A DNA stretch of 64,000 nucleotides from Bacteroidota bacterium (lineage in GTDB: Bacteria; Bacteroidota; Bacteroidia; Chitinophagales; LD1). Positions within the stretch are counted from its first letter, which is position 1; every line of letters starts with the position of its first letter. The notes under the pieces are model-generated. The model was given only the letters and a program-made list of their open reading frames with translations. It was not told the origin of the DNA and did no database searches. The stretch is from positions 62,001-126,000 of the forward strand of contig JAFDYQ010000005.1 of assembly GCA_018267365.1 (NCBI GenBank), given 5' to 3'. The translations under genes and the position numbers were made by a program. Below are positions 9,579-18,385 of the stretch, in pieces.

Positions 9579-10994
9579 ATGTCGGAAAATGAAATGAACG
9601 ACCCGTCTTTTGGTGAGCTGATGGATGTGATCAGGAAATATGAGGATGCGGAGAACTCTCAGCAGACGCTGTTTCTGGATGAGGAGACCTATCTGCGCAT
9701 TATTGAGTTCTATATGGACAATAGGGAATTCAAACGCGCCAAAGGGGTAGTGGAAAACGCACTCGATCAATACCAATACTCCTGCGAGCTCTGGGTGAAA
9801 AAAGCAGAGCTGCTGGCAGAGCAGAATAAATACGATGACTCTCTGGATGCGCTGGAGAGCGCCGAGAACCTGGATAAAACCGAAATAGCCATCTACCTGC
9901 TGCGCTCAGATATCTATCTGTCTCAGGGCAAACATGACGAAGCGCTGGAGGTCATAGCACAAGCACTGCCACTGGCCGATGACCCTGATGACATCTGTGA
10001 TCTCTATCTGGAGCAGGCAGACATCTATGAGGATATGGGCCTATATGGCGAGGTGCTGGAGTCACTGCGCGACTGCCTGAAAAGCAACCCTGAGAATGAA
10101 GAAGGGCTCAACAGGTTGTGGTTTTGTACAGAGCTCACGGAGCAGTATGAGGACAGCCGGGCATTCCATAAAATGATAGTAGATGAGAATCCCTACAATC
10201 ATCTGGCATGGTTTAACCTGGGCCATGCCTATGCAGGGCTGCAGAGATACGAAGAGTCTATAGAGGCGCTGGAGTTTGCTGTGGCTATAGATGACAGCTA
10301 TGACCTTGCCTATGAGATGATGGGCGATGTATATTTTGACCAGAAGAACTTTGCCAAGGCACTGGAGTGCTACCACGATGCGATCAAGTCCGGCAAACCT
10401 AATAAAGAGACACTCTGCAAGGTGGCTGAAAGCTACGCACAGCTGAAAGACTACCACAAGGCGCGGGGATACTTTCGCAAGGCGCTGGCTATAGATCCTA
10501 ACTATGATGAGGCCTTCTTTCTGGTAGGTGAGACCTATCGCGCGGAGGGCAACTATGCCAAGGCTGTAGAGGCCTACGAGCGTGCGGCCAAGATCAGCCC
10601 CGAGAATGTAGACTACCTCAATGCGCTGGGCGATGCCTGTATCATGAATGATGAGGTAGAAGGCGCGATCCTGGTATTTGAGCGGGTGCTGACGCTCAAC
10701 TCAAACATCAAGCAGCACTATATCAACCTGGCTACAGCCCACTATGGCATGGAGAATTTCCGCCAGTGCTTTGACATCCTGAGCGAGGCGTCTGAGAAAT
10801 TTGACAACCCTGCTGATATCTGGTACATCAAGTTTGTATTTTACAATCAGATAGGCAATAAGAACGAAGCGCTGGTAAGCCTGCAAAAGGGGCTGCTGAC
10901 GAATTTTGAAGAGCACCACCTGATCTTTGAGATGGATGAGCGCCTGGCCAGTGATGAGACTGTGCTGGCCATCATAGAGCAGTTCAGGCCTTAA
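9579..10994 (+). CDS. Tetratricopeptide repeat protein
   Basis: 471 residues with about ten TPR units from residue 45 onward, such as AWFNLGHAYAGLQRYEESIE, AYEMMGDVYFDQKNFAKALE and AFFLVGETYRAEGNYAKAVE. There is no signal peptide, so it should be a cytoplasmic scaffold. The N-terminus is acidic. Its stop codon overlaps the stop of the convergent haemoglobin gene by 11 bases. Specific partners cannot be read from the sequence. Confidence 0.9.
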   Translation: MSENEMNDPSFGELMDVIRKYEDAENSQQTLFLDEETYLRIIEFYMDNREFKRAKGVVENALDQYQYSCELWVKKAELLAEQNKYDDSLDALESAENLDKTEIAIYLLRSDIYLSQGKHDEALEVIAQALPLADDPDDICDLYLEQADIYEDMGLYGEVLESLRDCLKSNPENEEGLNRLWFCTELTEQYEDSRAFHKMIVDENPYNHLAWFNLGHAYAGLQRYEESIEALEFAVAIDDSYDLAYEMMGDVYFDQKNFAKALECYHDAIKSGKPNKETLCKVAESYAQLKDYHKARGYFRKALAIDPNYDEAFFLVGETYRAEGNYAKAVEAYERAAKISPENVDYLNALGDACIMNDEVEGAILVFERVLTLNSNIKQHYINLATAHYGMENFRQCFDILSEASEKFDNPADIWYIKFVFYNQIGNKNEALVSLQKGLLTNFEEHHLIFEMDERLASDETVLAIIEQFRP

Positions 10995-11340
10995 ACTTAG
11001 TCTGGAAGGTCAGTCCTAATAATTTAGCTCGCTGCTTAGCTAGTTCTGCTTTTTCGCCGGCGTAGAGTGCATCTACTGTCTCTGAGAAAGTCTGCACCCA
11101 GCGGTCAAAATGCTGCGGACCTATATCGAGATGGCGGTGCCGCTCCATCACACTACCTTTGTACCCCTCTATATCCAAGAGAATGAATGCCCAAAAGGCT
11201 GTGATCCGCGGCAGGTGATCTGCTAAATGAATATCAGCGAAGTGCGGAGCCATAAGAGGGTCTGCCAGTAGCCGACTGTAAAAGGTTTTGATCAGCGCTT
11301 CTACATCCTGATAAGAAGTTATATCATTTTTGCAGCTCAT
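10984..11340 (-). CDS. Group III truncated haemoglobin
   Basis: 118 residues, a 2-on-2 globin of the TrHb3 group. FYSRLLADPLMAPHFAD forms helix A/B. AFWAFILLDIEGYKG lies at the distal side with a conserved Trp. HFDRWVQTFSETVD contains the proximal histidine of helix F. Such proteins bind O2 or NO in the cytoplasm and are thought to handle NO or peroxide. The exact role here is open. It is convergent with the TPR gene, their 3' ends overlapping by 11 bases. Confidence 0.93.
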   Translation of the reverse strand: MSCKNDITSYQDVEALIKTFYSRLLADPLMAPHFADIHLADHLPRITAFWAFILLDIEGYKGSVMERHRHLDIGPQHFDRWVQTFSETVDALYAGEKAELAKQRAKLLGLTFQTKFKA

Positions 11341-11350
11341 GAGGCATAAA

Positions 11351-11387
11351 AATAAAAAACCCTCCGTTGAGGGGAGGGCTTTTTATT
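11351..11387 (-). terminator. Bidirectional intrinsic terminator
   Basis: AATAAAAAACCCTCC (11351-11365) pairs with GGAGGGCTTTTTATT (11373-11387) around a 7-base loop, with T-runs on both strands. It lies right after the small lipoprotein gene on the minus strand. Confidence 0.85.
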
Positions 11388-11404
11388 TTTTGCAGAAGGG
11401 AGAA

Positions 11405-11623
11405 TTACTTCTTCTCTTCAGTCTTAGTTTCAGTAGTAGTCGCAGGAGCAGCAGCAGTAGTGTCAGCTGGCTTAGCTGTAGTGTCTACTGGAGGAGTAAC
11501 TTCAGTAGTAGTAGTAGTCACTGTAGTGTCTGCCTTAGGAGCATCACCTTCAGCTGGCTTGTTGTTGCAAGCAGTCATTGCGAGACCAGCTACAACTGCG
11601 AACGCGAAAAATACCTTCTTCAT
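11405..11623 (-). CDS. Small low-complexity lipoprotein
   Basis: 72 residues. Lipoprotein signal with lipobox LAMTAC (Cys19). The mature part is a disordered Thr/Ala/Pro/Lys tail with repeated TTTTTE and PADTTAA-like steps, ending EEKK. Such tails act as spacers in the envelope; no enzyme is present. It has its own promoter with both elements visible and a strong terminator directly after it, so it is a monocistronic unit. Confidence 0.8.
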   Translation of the reverse strand: MKKVFFAFAVVAGLAMTACNNKPAEGDAPKADTTVTTTTTEVTPPVDTTAKPADTTAAAPATTTETKTEEKK

Positions 11624-11662
11624 TTTTTCTTGTTTATAGTTTTTGGTTAATTAATTGACGTG

Positions 11663-11695
11663 CAAAACTATTAATTTTTATATGATTTTACCAAA
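11663..11695 (-). promoter_or_regulatory. Full Bacteroidota promoter TTTG-N21-TAGTTTTG
   Basis: On the minus strand TTTG (11692-11695) is followed after 21 bases by TAGTTTTG (11663-11670), an exact TAnnTTTG. The clearest two-part promoter in the window, giving a leader of roughly 30 bases to the ATG at 11623. Confidence 0.7.
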
Positions 11696-11711
11696 TTTTT
11701 TAGGCGGTTTT

Positions 11712-13022
11712 TTATTTTTCCCTGAAAAATATATTGATAGGCACCCCCTTGAAGCTAAAATGTTTACGTAGCTGCTTCTCCAGAAACAGGCGGTAGGGCT
11801 CGCGGATATATTTGGGATGATTGGAGAAGAAGGCAAAGGCCGGCGTCCGGGTAGGCAGCTGGGTCACATACTTGATACTGACCAGTTTGCCGGATACGGC
11901 AGGTGGGTGATACCTCTCTATTTCTTTGAGCATCACCTCATTAAGCTCGGATGTAGCAATTTTTGTAGTCAGGTTTTTATAGACCTGCTCCACGGTTTCT
12001 ACGATCTTAAAAATCCGCTGGTTTTCCAGTGCCGAGGTGAATATTATAGGAACATCGTTAAACGGTGCCAACTTGGCCTTGATACCCTCCTCAAATTCCT
12101 TAGCAGTATTCGTAGACTTCTCGATCAGGTCCCATTTGTTAATGACCACCACGATACCACGCTTCTTTTTGACCGCCAGGCGGTAGATGGCGAGGTCCTG
12201 CTGACCCACGCCCTGAGTAGCATCCAGCACTATCACAGCGATATCAGATTCATCCAGCGCATTGATAGCACGGATCACGGAGTAAAACTCCAGGTTCTCA
12301 TGTACCTTGGTCTTGCGGCGAATGCCAGCAGTATCTATCAGGATCATCTCTTTGCCAAACTTGGTATAGCGGCTATGGATACTATCGCGTGTAGTACCTG
12401 CGATGTTGGTCACGATATTGCGCTCCTCTCCTAGCAGTGCATTCACTATAGATGATTTGCCCACATTAGGCTGGCCGATGATACATACCTTGGGAATATT
12501 GGCCTCCTCGGGGTTTTCCTCCATATCATCAGGTATGCGCTCTACTACTGCATCCAGTAGCTCGCCTGTGCCACTGCCGCTCACTGCTGCTATGAAGAAA
12601 ATATGCTCCATGCCCAGGCTGTAAAACTCATTGGCCATGTACATGCGCTCCTGATTATCCACCTTATTGACCACCACAAATACATTCTTCTGGTGCTTTC
12701 GGAGGATATTGACAAAATCCTCGTCCAGATCGGTGATACCGGTAGATGCATCTACCATGAAGAGTACGAGAGAAGCCTCGTCCAGCGCGATCAGGACCTG
12801 CTCGCGGATATTGGCTTCAAACACATCTTTGCTATGCGCTACAAAACCGCCGGTGTCAATGACGTTAAACTCCTTGCCGCCCCAATCAGACTCGCCGTAG
12901 ATACGGTCGCGCGTGACGCCGCTAAAGTCATCTACAATAGCTTTCTTCATCCCTACGAGACGGTTGAAGAGCGTACTCTTGCCCACATTTGGCCTGCCTA
13001 CTATCGCTACTGTAAAGCCCAT
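11712..13022 (-). CDS. der: Ribosome biogenesis GTPase Der (EngA)
   Basis: Double-GTPase needed for 50S subunit assembly. 436 residues from ATG 13022, where the protein opens MGFTVAIVGRPNVGKSTLFN. The longer frame up to 13073 adds 17 atypical residues. The second G1 motif is GQPNVGKSSIVNALL near residue 185. G3 motifs are DTGG and DTAG, and NKVD and NKWD are the G4 motifs. A C-terminal KH-like domain ends in the usual basic tail. A standalone essential gene. Confidence 0.97.
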   Translation of the reverse strand: MGFTVAIVGRPNVGKSTLFNRLVGMKKAIVDDFSGVTRDRIYGESDWGGKEFNVIDTGGFVAHSKDVFEANIREQVLIALDEASLVLFMVDASTGITDLDEDFVNILRKHQKNVFVVVNKVDNQERMYMANEFYSLGMEHIFFIAAVSGSGTGELLDAVVERIPDDMEENPEEANIPKVCIIGQPNVGKSSIVNALLGEERNIVTNIAGTTRDSIHSRYTKFGKEMILIDTAGIRRKTKVHENLEFYSVIRAINALDESDIAVIVLDATQGVGQQDLAIYRLAVKKKRGIVVVINKWDLIEKSTNTAKEFEEGIKAKLAPFNDVPIIFTSALENQRIFKIVETVEQVYKNLTTKIATSELNEVMLKEIERYHPPAVSGKLVSIKYVTQLPTRTPAFAFFSNHPKYIREPYRLFLEKQLRKHFSFKGVPINIFFREK

Positions 13023-13242
13023 TTTGTTTTTGCTCTTTATATATTGTATATCCGAAACCGTGCTGCTTATCAAATCATCAACCGCGAAGGACGCAAAGAA
13101 CGCAAAGGATTTTTTAAGTCTTAGCGCTCCTGGCGATCCAAATCGTGCTATAGTACAAAGTCCCGGATGGTAATGCCTTTTATAGAAAAAGGTGAAGCAA
13201 CACGCCGTGAAAGTAACAAATTAGGCTCAACTAGACCTCATC

Positions 13243-13304
13243 TATCTGCCCTGCCTTTGCGGGCAGGCAGGCTTCGGCATCTTTCCTCTCCGAGGGAGAG
13301 GAAA
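13243..13304. repeat. Composite double-hairpin element, second copy
   Basis: CTGCCC (13246-13251) pairs with GGGCAG (13261-13266). TTTCCTCTCC (13282-13291) pairs with GGAGAGGAAA (13295-13304) over loop gag. Same architecture as the element at 6791-6844. Confidence 0.75.
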
Positions 13305-13415
13305 AGAGCCTACCTCTTACAAGCAGTATTATTTGTTCGGCAAGCAATGGTGAGATTTGAGAATATAAAAGTCCTGTCTTGTTGTACCTTAAATAAGCAT
13401 TTTGCTCATTTTGAC

Positions 13416-13423
13416 TATATTCG
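13416..13423 (+). promoter_or_regulatory. -7 box TATATTCG of pyrRB
   Basis: TATATTCG ends 12 bases before the pyrR ATG. No attenuator-like anti-terminator/terminator pair is visible in this short leader, so classical PyrR attenuation upstream of pyrR is not supported here. Confidence 0.5.
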
Positions 13424-13435
13424 CGCAGTCATACG

Positions 13436-13984
13436 ATGAAGCCACGTATCATACTCGACAGCAGCAAATTTGCACTCACCGTAGAGCGGCTTTGTCATCA
13501 GCTCATAGAGCAGCACCGCGATTTCTCCCAGTCATGTATCATAGGCGTTCAGCCGCGTGGTGTCTTCCTGGCAGAGCGTATTCATAGCAGACTCCAGGCT
13601 ATTCTCAAAAAGAAAGACATCCAATACGGCAAACTGGATATCACACTCTACCGCGACGATTTTCGCCAGAAAGGAAAACCAATGACCACTAATGAGACGG
13701 ATATACCGTTCTCTCTGGAGGGCAAAAATGTAGTGCTGGTAGATGATGTACTCTTCACAGGCCGCACTATCCGCTCGGCGCTCGATGCGCTGCTGGACTA
13801 TGGCCGGCCTAACGATGTGGAGCTGCTCGTGCTGATAGACCGCCGCCTGCAGCGCCACCTGCCCATACAAGCTAAATATGTAGGCAAAGTGATAGACTCT
13901 ATCACCACCGAGAAAGTAAAAGTAGAATGGAAGGATCTGGACGGAGCAGATAAAGTCTGGATCACCTCAGATCACAACGAATAA
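13436..13984 (+). CDS. pyrR: PyrR: pyrimidine regulator/uracil phosphoribosyltransferase
   Basis: 182 residues, the usual PyrR length. The PRPP-binding loop VVLVDDVLFTGRTIRSALDAL lies near residues 97-117. The N-terminal block SCIIGVQPRGVFLAERI and the LIDRRLQRHLP region are typical of PyrR. The family converts uracil plus PRPP to UMP, and in Firmicutes also binds pyr mRNA. The RNA-binding role in this phylum is uncertain. The stop is 10 bases before pyrB, making an operon. Confidence 0.94.
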   Translation: MKPRIILDSSKFALTVERLCHQLIEQHRDFSQSCIIGVQPRGVFLAERIHSRLQAILKKKDIQYGKLDITLYRDDFRQKGKPMTTNETDIPFSLEGKNVVLVDDVLFTGRTIRSALDALLDYGRPNDVELLVLIDRRLQRHLPIQAKYVGKVIDSITTEKVKVEWKDLDGADKVWITSDHNE

Positions 13985-13994
13985 CCCATAATAA

Positions 13995-14918
13995 ATGAGC
14001 GCACTCAGTCAGAAACACCTTATCGCTATCAAGGATCTTCAGAAATCTGACATTGAGCTTATTTTTCAGACGGCAGATACCTTCAAGGAAGTTCTCCAGC
14101 GACCTATCAAGAAAGTACCATCGCTACGCGACATCACGATAGCCAATCTCTTCTTTGAAGACTCTACAAGGACTCGTATCTCCTTTGAGCTGGCTGAGAA
14201 GCGCCTCTCTGCTGACACGATCAATTTTTCTGCCTCCGGCTCTTCTGTGAAAAAAGGTGAGACACTGCTCGACACTGTGAATAACATCCTGGCCATGAAG
14301 GTGGATATGATCGTGATGCGCCACAGCAGCAGTGGGGCGCAGGCATTCCTATCGCAGCATATCAAGGCCAATATCATTAACGCCGGTGATGGCACACATG
14401 AGCACCCTACACAGGGCCTGCTGGATGGATACTCTGTGCGGGAGAAATTTGGGGAGCTAAAGGGACTGAACTACCTGATCATAGGAGATATCAAGCATTC
14501 GCGCGTGGCTGGCTCTGACATACCGCTTATGACCAAGATGGGCGCGAAGGTAAAAGTGTGTGGCCCTCCTACCCTGATACCAAAGTATATAGAGGAAATG
14601 GGCGCTACCTACGAACCGGACCTCAAGAAGGCGCTGGAGTGGTGCGATGTGGCCAACGTGCTGCGCATACAGCTGGAGCGTATGGACATCAAATTCGTAC
14701 CATCGCTTCGCGAATACTCCCTCTTCTATGGCGTGAACCGCGAACTACTCGACTCGATCAATAAAGACATCACCATCATGCACCCAGGCCCGATCAATCG
14801 CGGCGTGGAGCTAAACTCTGACGTAGCAGACTCTAAGCAGGCCATCATTCTCCAGCAGGTAGAGAATGGTGTAGCGGTGCGTATGGCAGCGCTGTATCTG
14901 CTGGCGGGGAGGGCTTAG
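13995..14918 (+). CDS. pyrB: Aspartate carbamoyltransferase catalytic subunit
   Basis: Condenses carbamoyl phosphate with aspartate, the committed step of pyrimidine synthesis. 307 residues. The carbamoyl-phosphate motif is FFEDSTRTRISFE near residue 55, followed by HPTQGLLD near 137. The C-terminal HPGPINRGVEL motif binds aspartate. The catalytic chain is complete. No pyrI regulatory chain is in the window. Co-transcribed with pyrR. Confidence 0.97.
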   Translation: MSALSQKHLIAIKDLQKSDIELIFQTADTFKEVLQRPIKKVPSLRDITIANLFFEDSTRTRISFELAEKRLSADTINFSASGSSVKKGETLLDTVNNILAMKVDMIVMRHSSSGAQAFLSQHIKANIINAGDGTHEHPTQGLLDGYSVREKFGELKGLNYLIIGDIKHSRVAGSDIPLMTKMGAKVKVCGPPTLIPKYIEEMGATYEPDLKKALEWCDVANVLRIQLERMDIKFVPSLREYSLFYGVNRELLDSINKDITIMHPGPINRGVELNSDVADSKQAIILQQVENGVAVRMAALYLLAGRA

Positions 14919-14931
14919 CCCTTTTCGTGGA

Positions 14932-14975
14932 ATAGGGCGATGCCCTATCCTAAAAATATTTCGCCCCGTTGGGGC
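14932..14975. repeat. Two adjacent hairpins after pyrB
   Basis: ATAGGGC (14932-14938) pairs with GCCCTAT (14942-14948). GCCCC (14963-14967) pairs with GGGGC (14971-14975). Probably a dispersed intergenic palindrome acting at the pyrB 3' end. There is no strong T-run, so an intrinsic terminator is doubtful. Confidence 0.5.
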
Positions 14976-15138
14976 TTAATGCAAACAGCCAATTAAGCAT
15001 TGTATTTTGATTACGGATCAGTTGATCTATGACAAAGTCATCAATTTGATCGCGTGTTATTCTATGTTAGAATAGTAGCGCCTACACATTACTAATTCAT
15101 GTATTTTTCTATTTTAGCGGGCTTTACATTTTAAAAAG

Positions 15139-15684
15139 TTGCTATCCTTTCTCACATATATCATAGTGGGCCTCATAGGGCTGATGATGGGCACGGTGTA
15201 CAAGCGTTCCTTTTCCAACCTTGAGATACTGAAATTCCGCCCATCACGTATAGCACGCATCTACGGTATCACTACCGTGATAGGGGTGAGCATATGCCTA
15301 TACCTTAGCTACAAGTCCATACATGCTTTCTCAGAGATGGGCATGGCCGAGGACAAGGTGCACATCTTTGAGGACTATCAGAGTACGCTCATCTATTTCC
15401 TCAACCTGGGCTTTATCCTCATGATCATCCTGAGCAACCTGCACTCCATGGCGTCCAAGAAGATCACCTGGCTGCTGTACCTGCTGACTTTTGGGGTCTA
15501 TGCGTCCTTTGCGGTGATAGATGATTTCTTTCTGGAGGATACCTTCTTCCACTTCAAAAAGATGCACCAGCTCTGGCAGGGTGAGTTTTCCCTGGCCAAT
15601 ATTTCTGGTATACTCAGCCTGACTTTCTCTGCAGCACTCACAGCCTTCAATGCCTATATGACTAGCTGGGGGCTGAAGAAGTAG
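15139..15684 (+). CDS. Small integral membrane protein, TTG start
   Basis: 181 residues with about five hydrophobic segments: residues 2-18, 38-56, 83-100, 109-123 and 150-172. The first plausible start is TTG at 15139. A stop lies in frame at 15115, and the next Met (residue 16) would cut the first helix. The N-terminal part has the look of an uncharacterised inner-membrane family (VGLIGLMMGTVYKRSF). No active-site motif is seen. Followed 42 bases later by the DUF4139 gene, which has its own promoter box. Confidence 0.65.
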   Translation: MLSFLTYIIVGLIGLMMGTVYKRSFSNLEILKFRPSRIARIYGITTVIGVSICLYLSYKSIHAFSEMGMAEDKVHIFEDYQSTLIYFLNLGFILMIILSNLHSMASKKITWLLYLLTFGVYASFAVIDDFFLEDTFFHFKKMHQLWQGEFSLANISGILSLTFSAALTAFNAYMTSWGLKK

Positions 15685-15694
15685 CGTCGATCGC

Positions 15695-15702
15695 TATCTT
15701 TG
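15695..15702 (+). promoter_or_regulatory. -7 box TATCTTTG
   Basis: Exact TAnnTTTG, 24 bases before the ATG of the DUF4139 gene. It supports starting that gene at 15727 and not at the TTG at 15700, which lies inside the box. Confidence 0.55.
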
Positions 15703-15726
15703 CCTACATATCAAAACCATCACCTT

Positions 15727-17268
15727 ATGACAAGATACATCCTCTCCGGCCTTTTTGCTATAGCCTGTACTTCTGCTATCGCACAAGCTTTACCGGTCAA
15801 AAAGATCAGCATTTTCAAAAACGGAACTGCGATGATCGTACATGAAGGCAGCACGCCCGTGACCGGGGGCAAAGCTACGCTACCGGTACCATCACGTGCT
15901 ATCTATGGCACTTACTTCCTCGGTACGGGTAAAGACAACTCCGTAAAGAACATCGCTATCAAAAATGATACTATCAAAAAGGAGGAAAAAGCGATCACGA
16001 TCTGGCAGCTGATAGCCGGCAATGTGGGTAAGAAAGTGACACTCAGTGTAGCACCTGCAGGCAAGATAGACCGCGCCGTGTCTGGCAAGATACTGAGCTA
16101 CAATCAGCAAAGTGGCCTGATCCGCTTGCAGAGCGATAATAACAAAATAGAAGTTTTTAAATCAGGGGACGTGTACCTCGCAGAGTTTGCAGAAGAAGAA
16201 AAGCAAACCTATCTGGCTGACAGCATACAGCGTAGCCTCGTGATCACACCGGCTACTGCCTCGGGCAGTCTGAATGTGCAGGAGATATACCTGCAAACGG
16301 GGATGAACTGGATGCCGTCATACTTCATGATATTGAAAGATGAGAAGTCTGCACGGCTGGAGATGAAGGCGACGATCGAGAACTTTGCCGATGCGCTGAG
16401 TGATGCGGAGACAGAGCTGGTAGTGGGCGCGCCGCAGATGACGAATAGTGATAGGCTGGATCCTATGACCTATGACTATCAGACAATGGATAGAATGATA
16501 GAGGCAAATCGAATGGGACTGTATGCTAACAATGTGCAGGCTAAAACCATGAGTTTCGGATATTCGGCTCCGGCTGCAGATGCATTTGCCCAAGACTTTA
16601 GTACTGCGGGAGAGAAAAATGATGACCTCTATATCTACAAGATCGGTAAGGTATCTCTCGGCAAAAACGCTAAGGGTATCTATCCGATCTTTGCCGGCAG
16701 CATAGAGTACAAAGACAAGTACGAGGGCCTGATAGAAGACCGCAGCAACTTTGCAGAAACGCGCGCCACTAGTAATGACGAAACACCGATAGATGTCTTT
16801 CACTCACTGGAGATAAAGAATACAGCATCGGTGCCGCTGACCACTGCACCTGTCACTATCATCAATGAGAAAGATCAATTTGTCGCGCAGAATGAGATCA
16901 CCTACACGCCGGCTGGCTCTACCTCTACTGTGCGCCTCTCCAAGGCGATAGACATCATTATGAAAAATCCTGAAGAGGAAACCAGCCGCACGGATAACGC
17001 GAAGAAGATAGGTAAGCAGGTCTACAGCTCTGTAAAGATCAAAGGCACTATCAGCCTGGAGAACTACCAGAATAAAGAAGTGACCGTAGCTGTGACCAAA
17101 AATACCAATGGCGAAGTAAGTGCAGCATCTGATGGCGGCAAGATAACCCGCCAGAAAAGCTATGCCAACATCAATCCAGCTACTCAGATCAAGTGGGATG
17201 TAAAGCTAGCCGCCAATCAGAAGAAGACGGTGAGCTATGAGTATGAGGTATTCTTCCTGCCACAGTAG
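15727..17268 (+). CDS. DUF4139 domain secreted protein
   Basis: 513 residues from ATG 15727, opening with a signal peptide (MTRYILSGLFAIACTSAIAQ). The C-terminal two thirds match DUF4139: LQTGMNWMPSYFMILKDEK near residue 190, an ENFADALSDAETELVVGAP block, and a beta-rich end KKTVSYEYEVFFLP. DUF4139 is also found in the MuiA (mucoidy inhibitor A)-type family, but that N-terminal part is not recognised here. Probably periplasmic or surface-bound. Function unknown. Confidence 0.82.
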   Translation: MTRYILSGLFAIACTSAIAQALPVKKISIFKNGTAMIVHEGSTPVTGGKATLPVPSRAIYGTYFLGTGKDNSVKNIAIKNDTIKKEEKAITIWQLIAGNVGKKVTLSVAPAGKIDRAVSGKILSYNQQSGLIRLQSDNNKIEVFKSGDVYLAEFAEEEKQTYLADSIQRSLVITPATASGSLNVQEIYLQTGMNWMPSYFMILKDEKSARLEMKATIENFADALSDAETELVVGAPQMTNSDRLDPMTYDYQTMDRMIEANRMGLYANNVQAKTMSFGYSAPAADAFAQDFSTAGEKNDDLYIYKIGKVSLGKNAKGIYPIFAGSIEYKDKYEGLIEDRSNFAETRATSNDETPIDVFHSLEIKNTASVPLTTAPVTIINEKDQFVAQNEITYTPAGSTSTVRLSKAIDIIMKNPEEETSRTDNAKKIGKQVYSSVKIKGTISLENYQNKEVTVAVTKNTNGEVSAASDGGKITRQKSYANINPATQIKWDVKLAANQKKTVSYEYEVFFLPQ

Positions 17269-17284
17269 ATAATCCTGCACGTAT

Positions 17285-17327
17285 AAAACAAAAGCGGCCC
17301 CGCATCGAGCGGAGCCGCTTTTGTTTT
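17285..17327. terminator. Bidirectional terminator between convergent genes
   Basis: AAAACAAAAGCGGC (17285-17298) pairs with GCCGCTTTTGTTTT (17314-17327), with a further CCGC/GCGG step inside. A/T-runs flank both sides, so it serves both the DUF4139 gene and gpsA. Confidence 0.9.
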
Positions 17328-17341
17328 ACAGCCAAGTGGCA

Positions 17342-18385
17342 TCAAAGATCGAGGTACTCCGCATCAGCTGCTACGTGTACGCGCATGAGCATCTTGATAG
17401 CGCGGTCGAAATCCATTCCCTCAAAGAACACTTTATTTAGCATTTGTAGCAAAGGTGCATTGGCGTGCGTGTGATCTACGATCAGCTTGCCTATTTTGAG
17501 GGTACGGATACCTTCCGCCACCTCGGTCATCGAGGCAAGAACGTCTTCGAGCTTCTCCCCTTTTGCCACGCGGTAGCCTACGGAGTAGTTACGCGACTTG
17601 GGTGAGGAGCAGGTAGCGATCAGGTCGCCGATACCTGCCATACCGAGAAAGGAACGCTTGTCAGCGCCGAGGGATTTACCAATGTAGATCATCTCACCCA
17701 TGCCGCGCGTGATGAGCAGAGCGCGGGCATTCTCACCATAGCCGAGGCCACTGAGCGCACCGGAGGCTAAGGCGACGTAATTTTTTAGAACTCCTGCCAA
17801 CTCTATACCGAGCAAGTCGCGATTGCCATATACCTGGAAACGATCACTGCGCAGCGCATGCTGCCCCTCGTGTATCACCTCGTCAAAACGACTAGCTATA
17901 ACTGTAGCAGCAGGCTGATGCTCTGCCAGCTCTGCAGCCAGGTTGGGGCCGGCTAGGCAGCCTACACGTACCACACAGGTCTCTTCGCGGATCAGTTCGC
18001 TCATGGTTTTGATCTGCTTCAGCTTGAGGTCCTCGGGCTTCATGGTATCTATATCAAACTCGCAGTGGAAGCCCTTGGTAGCGTGTATCATGATATGATC
18101 CGGCCGCAGATAAGGAGAGAAGTCTATGATCATCCCCTTGAAGTACTGTGATGGCACTGCAGGGAATATGAGGTAACAGCGTGCCGCCACCTCCTCCAGC
18201 GAACCTGTCACCTCTATGTCCTCATGCATCACATGATTGCGGTTCTTGCGGTCGCGCAGGATGGTCTCGCGTACAGCATCGCTGCGCTCGTAGAGGAGCA
18301 CTTTATTATTCTCGGCCAGCAGGTTGGCTATAGCAGAGCCGAAGCTGCCTGCGCCTATCACGCCTATCGTTCTTTTCTCAGACAT
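17342..18385 (-). CDS. gpsA: Glycerol-3-phosphate dehydrogenase [NAD(P)+]
   Basis: Reduces dihydroxyacetone phosphate to sn-glycerol-3-phosphate for phospholipid synthesis. 347 residues from ATG 18385 (MSEKRTIGVIGAGSFGSAIA, Rossmann GxGxxG). A TTG three codons upstream is less likely. Catalytic region KNYVALASGALSGLGYGENARAL contains the conserved Lys and Asn. The ATG overlaps the stop of the upstream acyltransferase-like gene by 8 bases, so the enzyme making G3P is translated next to the one predicted to use it. Confidence 0.95.
   Translation of the reverse strand: MSEKRTIGVIGAGSFGSAIANLLAENNKVLLYERSDAVRETILRDRKNRNHVMHEDIEVTGSLEEVAARCYLIFPAVPSQYFKGMIIDFSPYLRPDHIMIHATKGFHCEFDIDTMKPEDLKLKQIKTMSELIREETCVVRVGCLAGPNLAAELAEHQPAATVIASRFDEVIHEGQHALRSDRFQVYGNRDLLGIELAGVLKNYVALASGALSGLGYGENARALLITRGMGEMIYIGKSLGADKRSFLGMAGIGDLIATCSSPKSRNYSVGYRVAKGEKLEDVLASMTEVAEGIRTLKIGKLIVDHTHANAPLLQMLNKVFFEGMDFDRAIKMLMRVHVAADAEYLDL

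Larger units (their letters stand above)
13023..13435. other. Intergenic 413 bp with dispersed double hairpin
   Basis: No ORF or RNA gene is recognised. It holds the 5' flank of der, a composite hairpin element at 13243-13304, and the upstream region of pyrR with its promoter box at 13416. Confidence 0.6.

Noticed and set aside
13424..13435. PyrR attenuator upstream of pyrR
   Set aside because: Only 12 bases lie between the promoter box and ATG, with no room for an anti-terminator/terminator pair.
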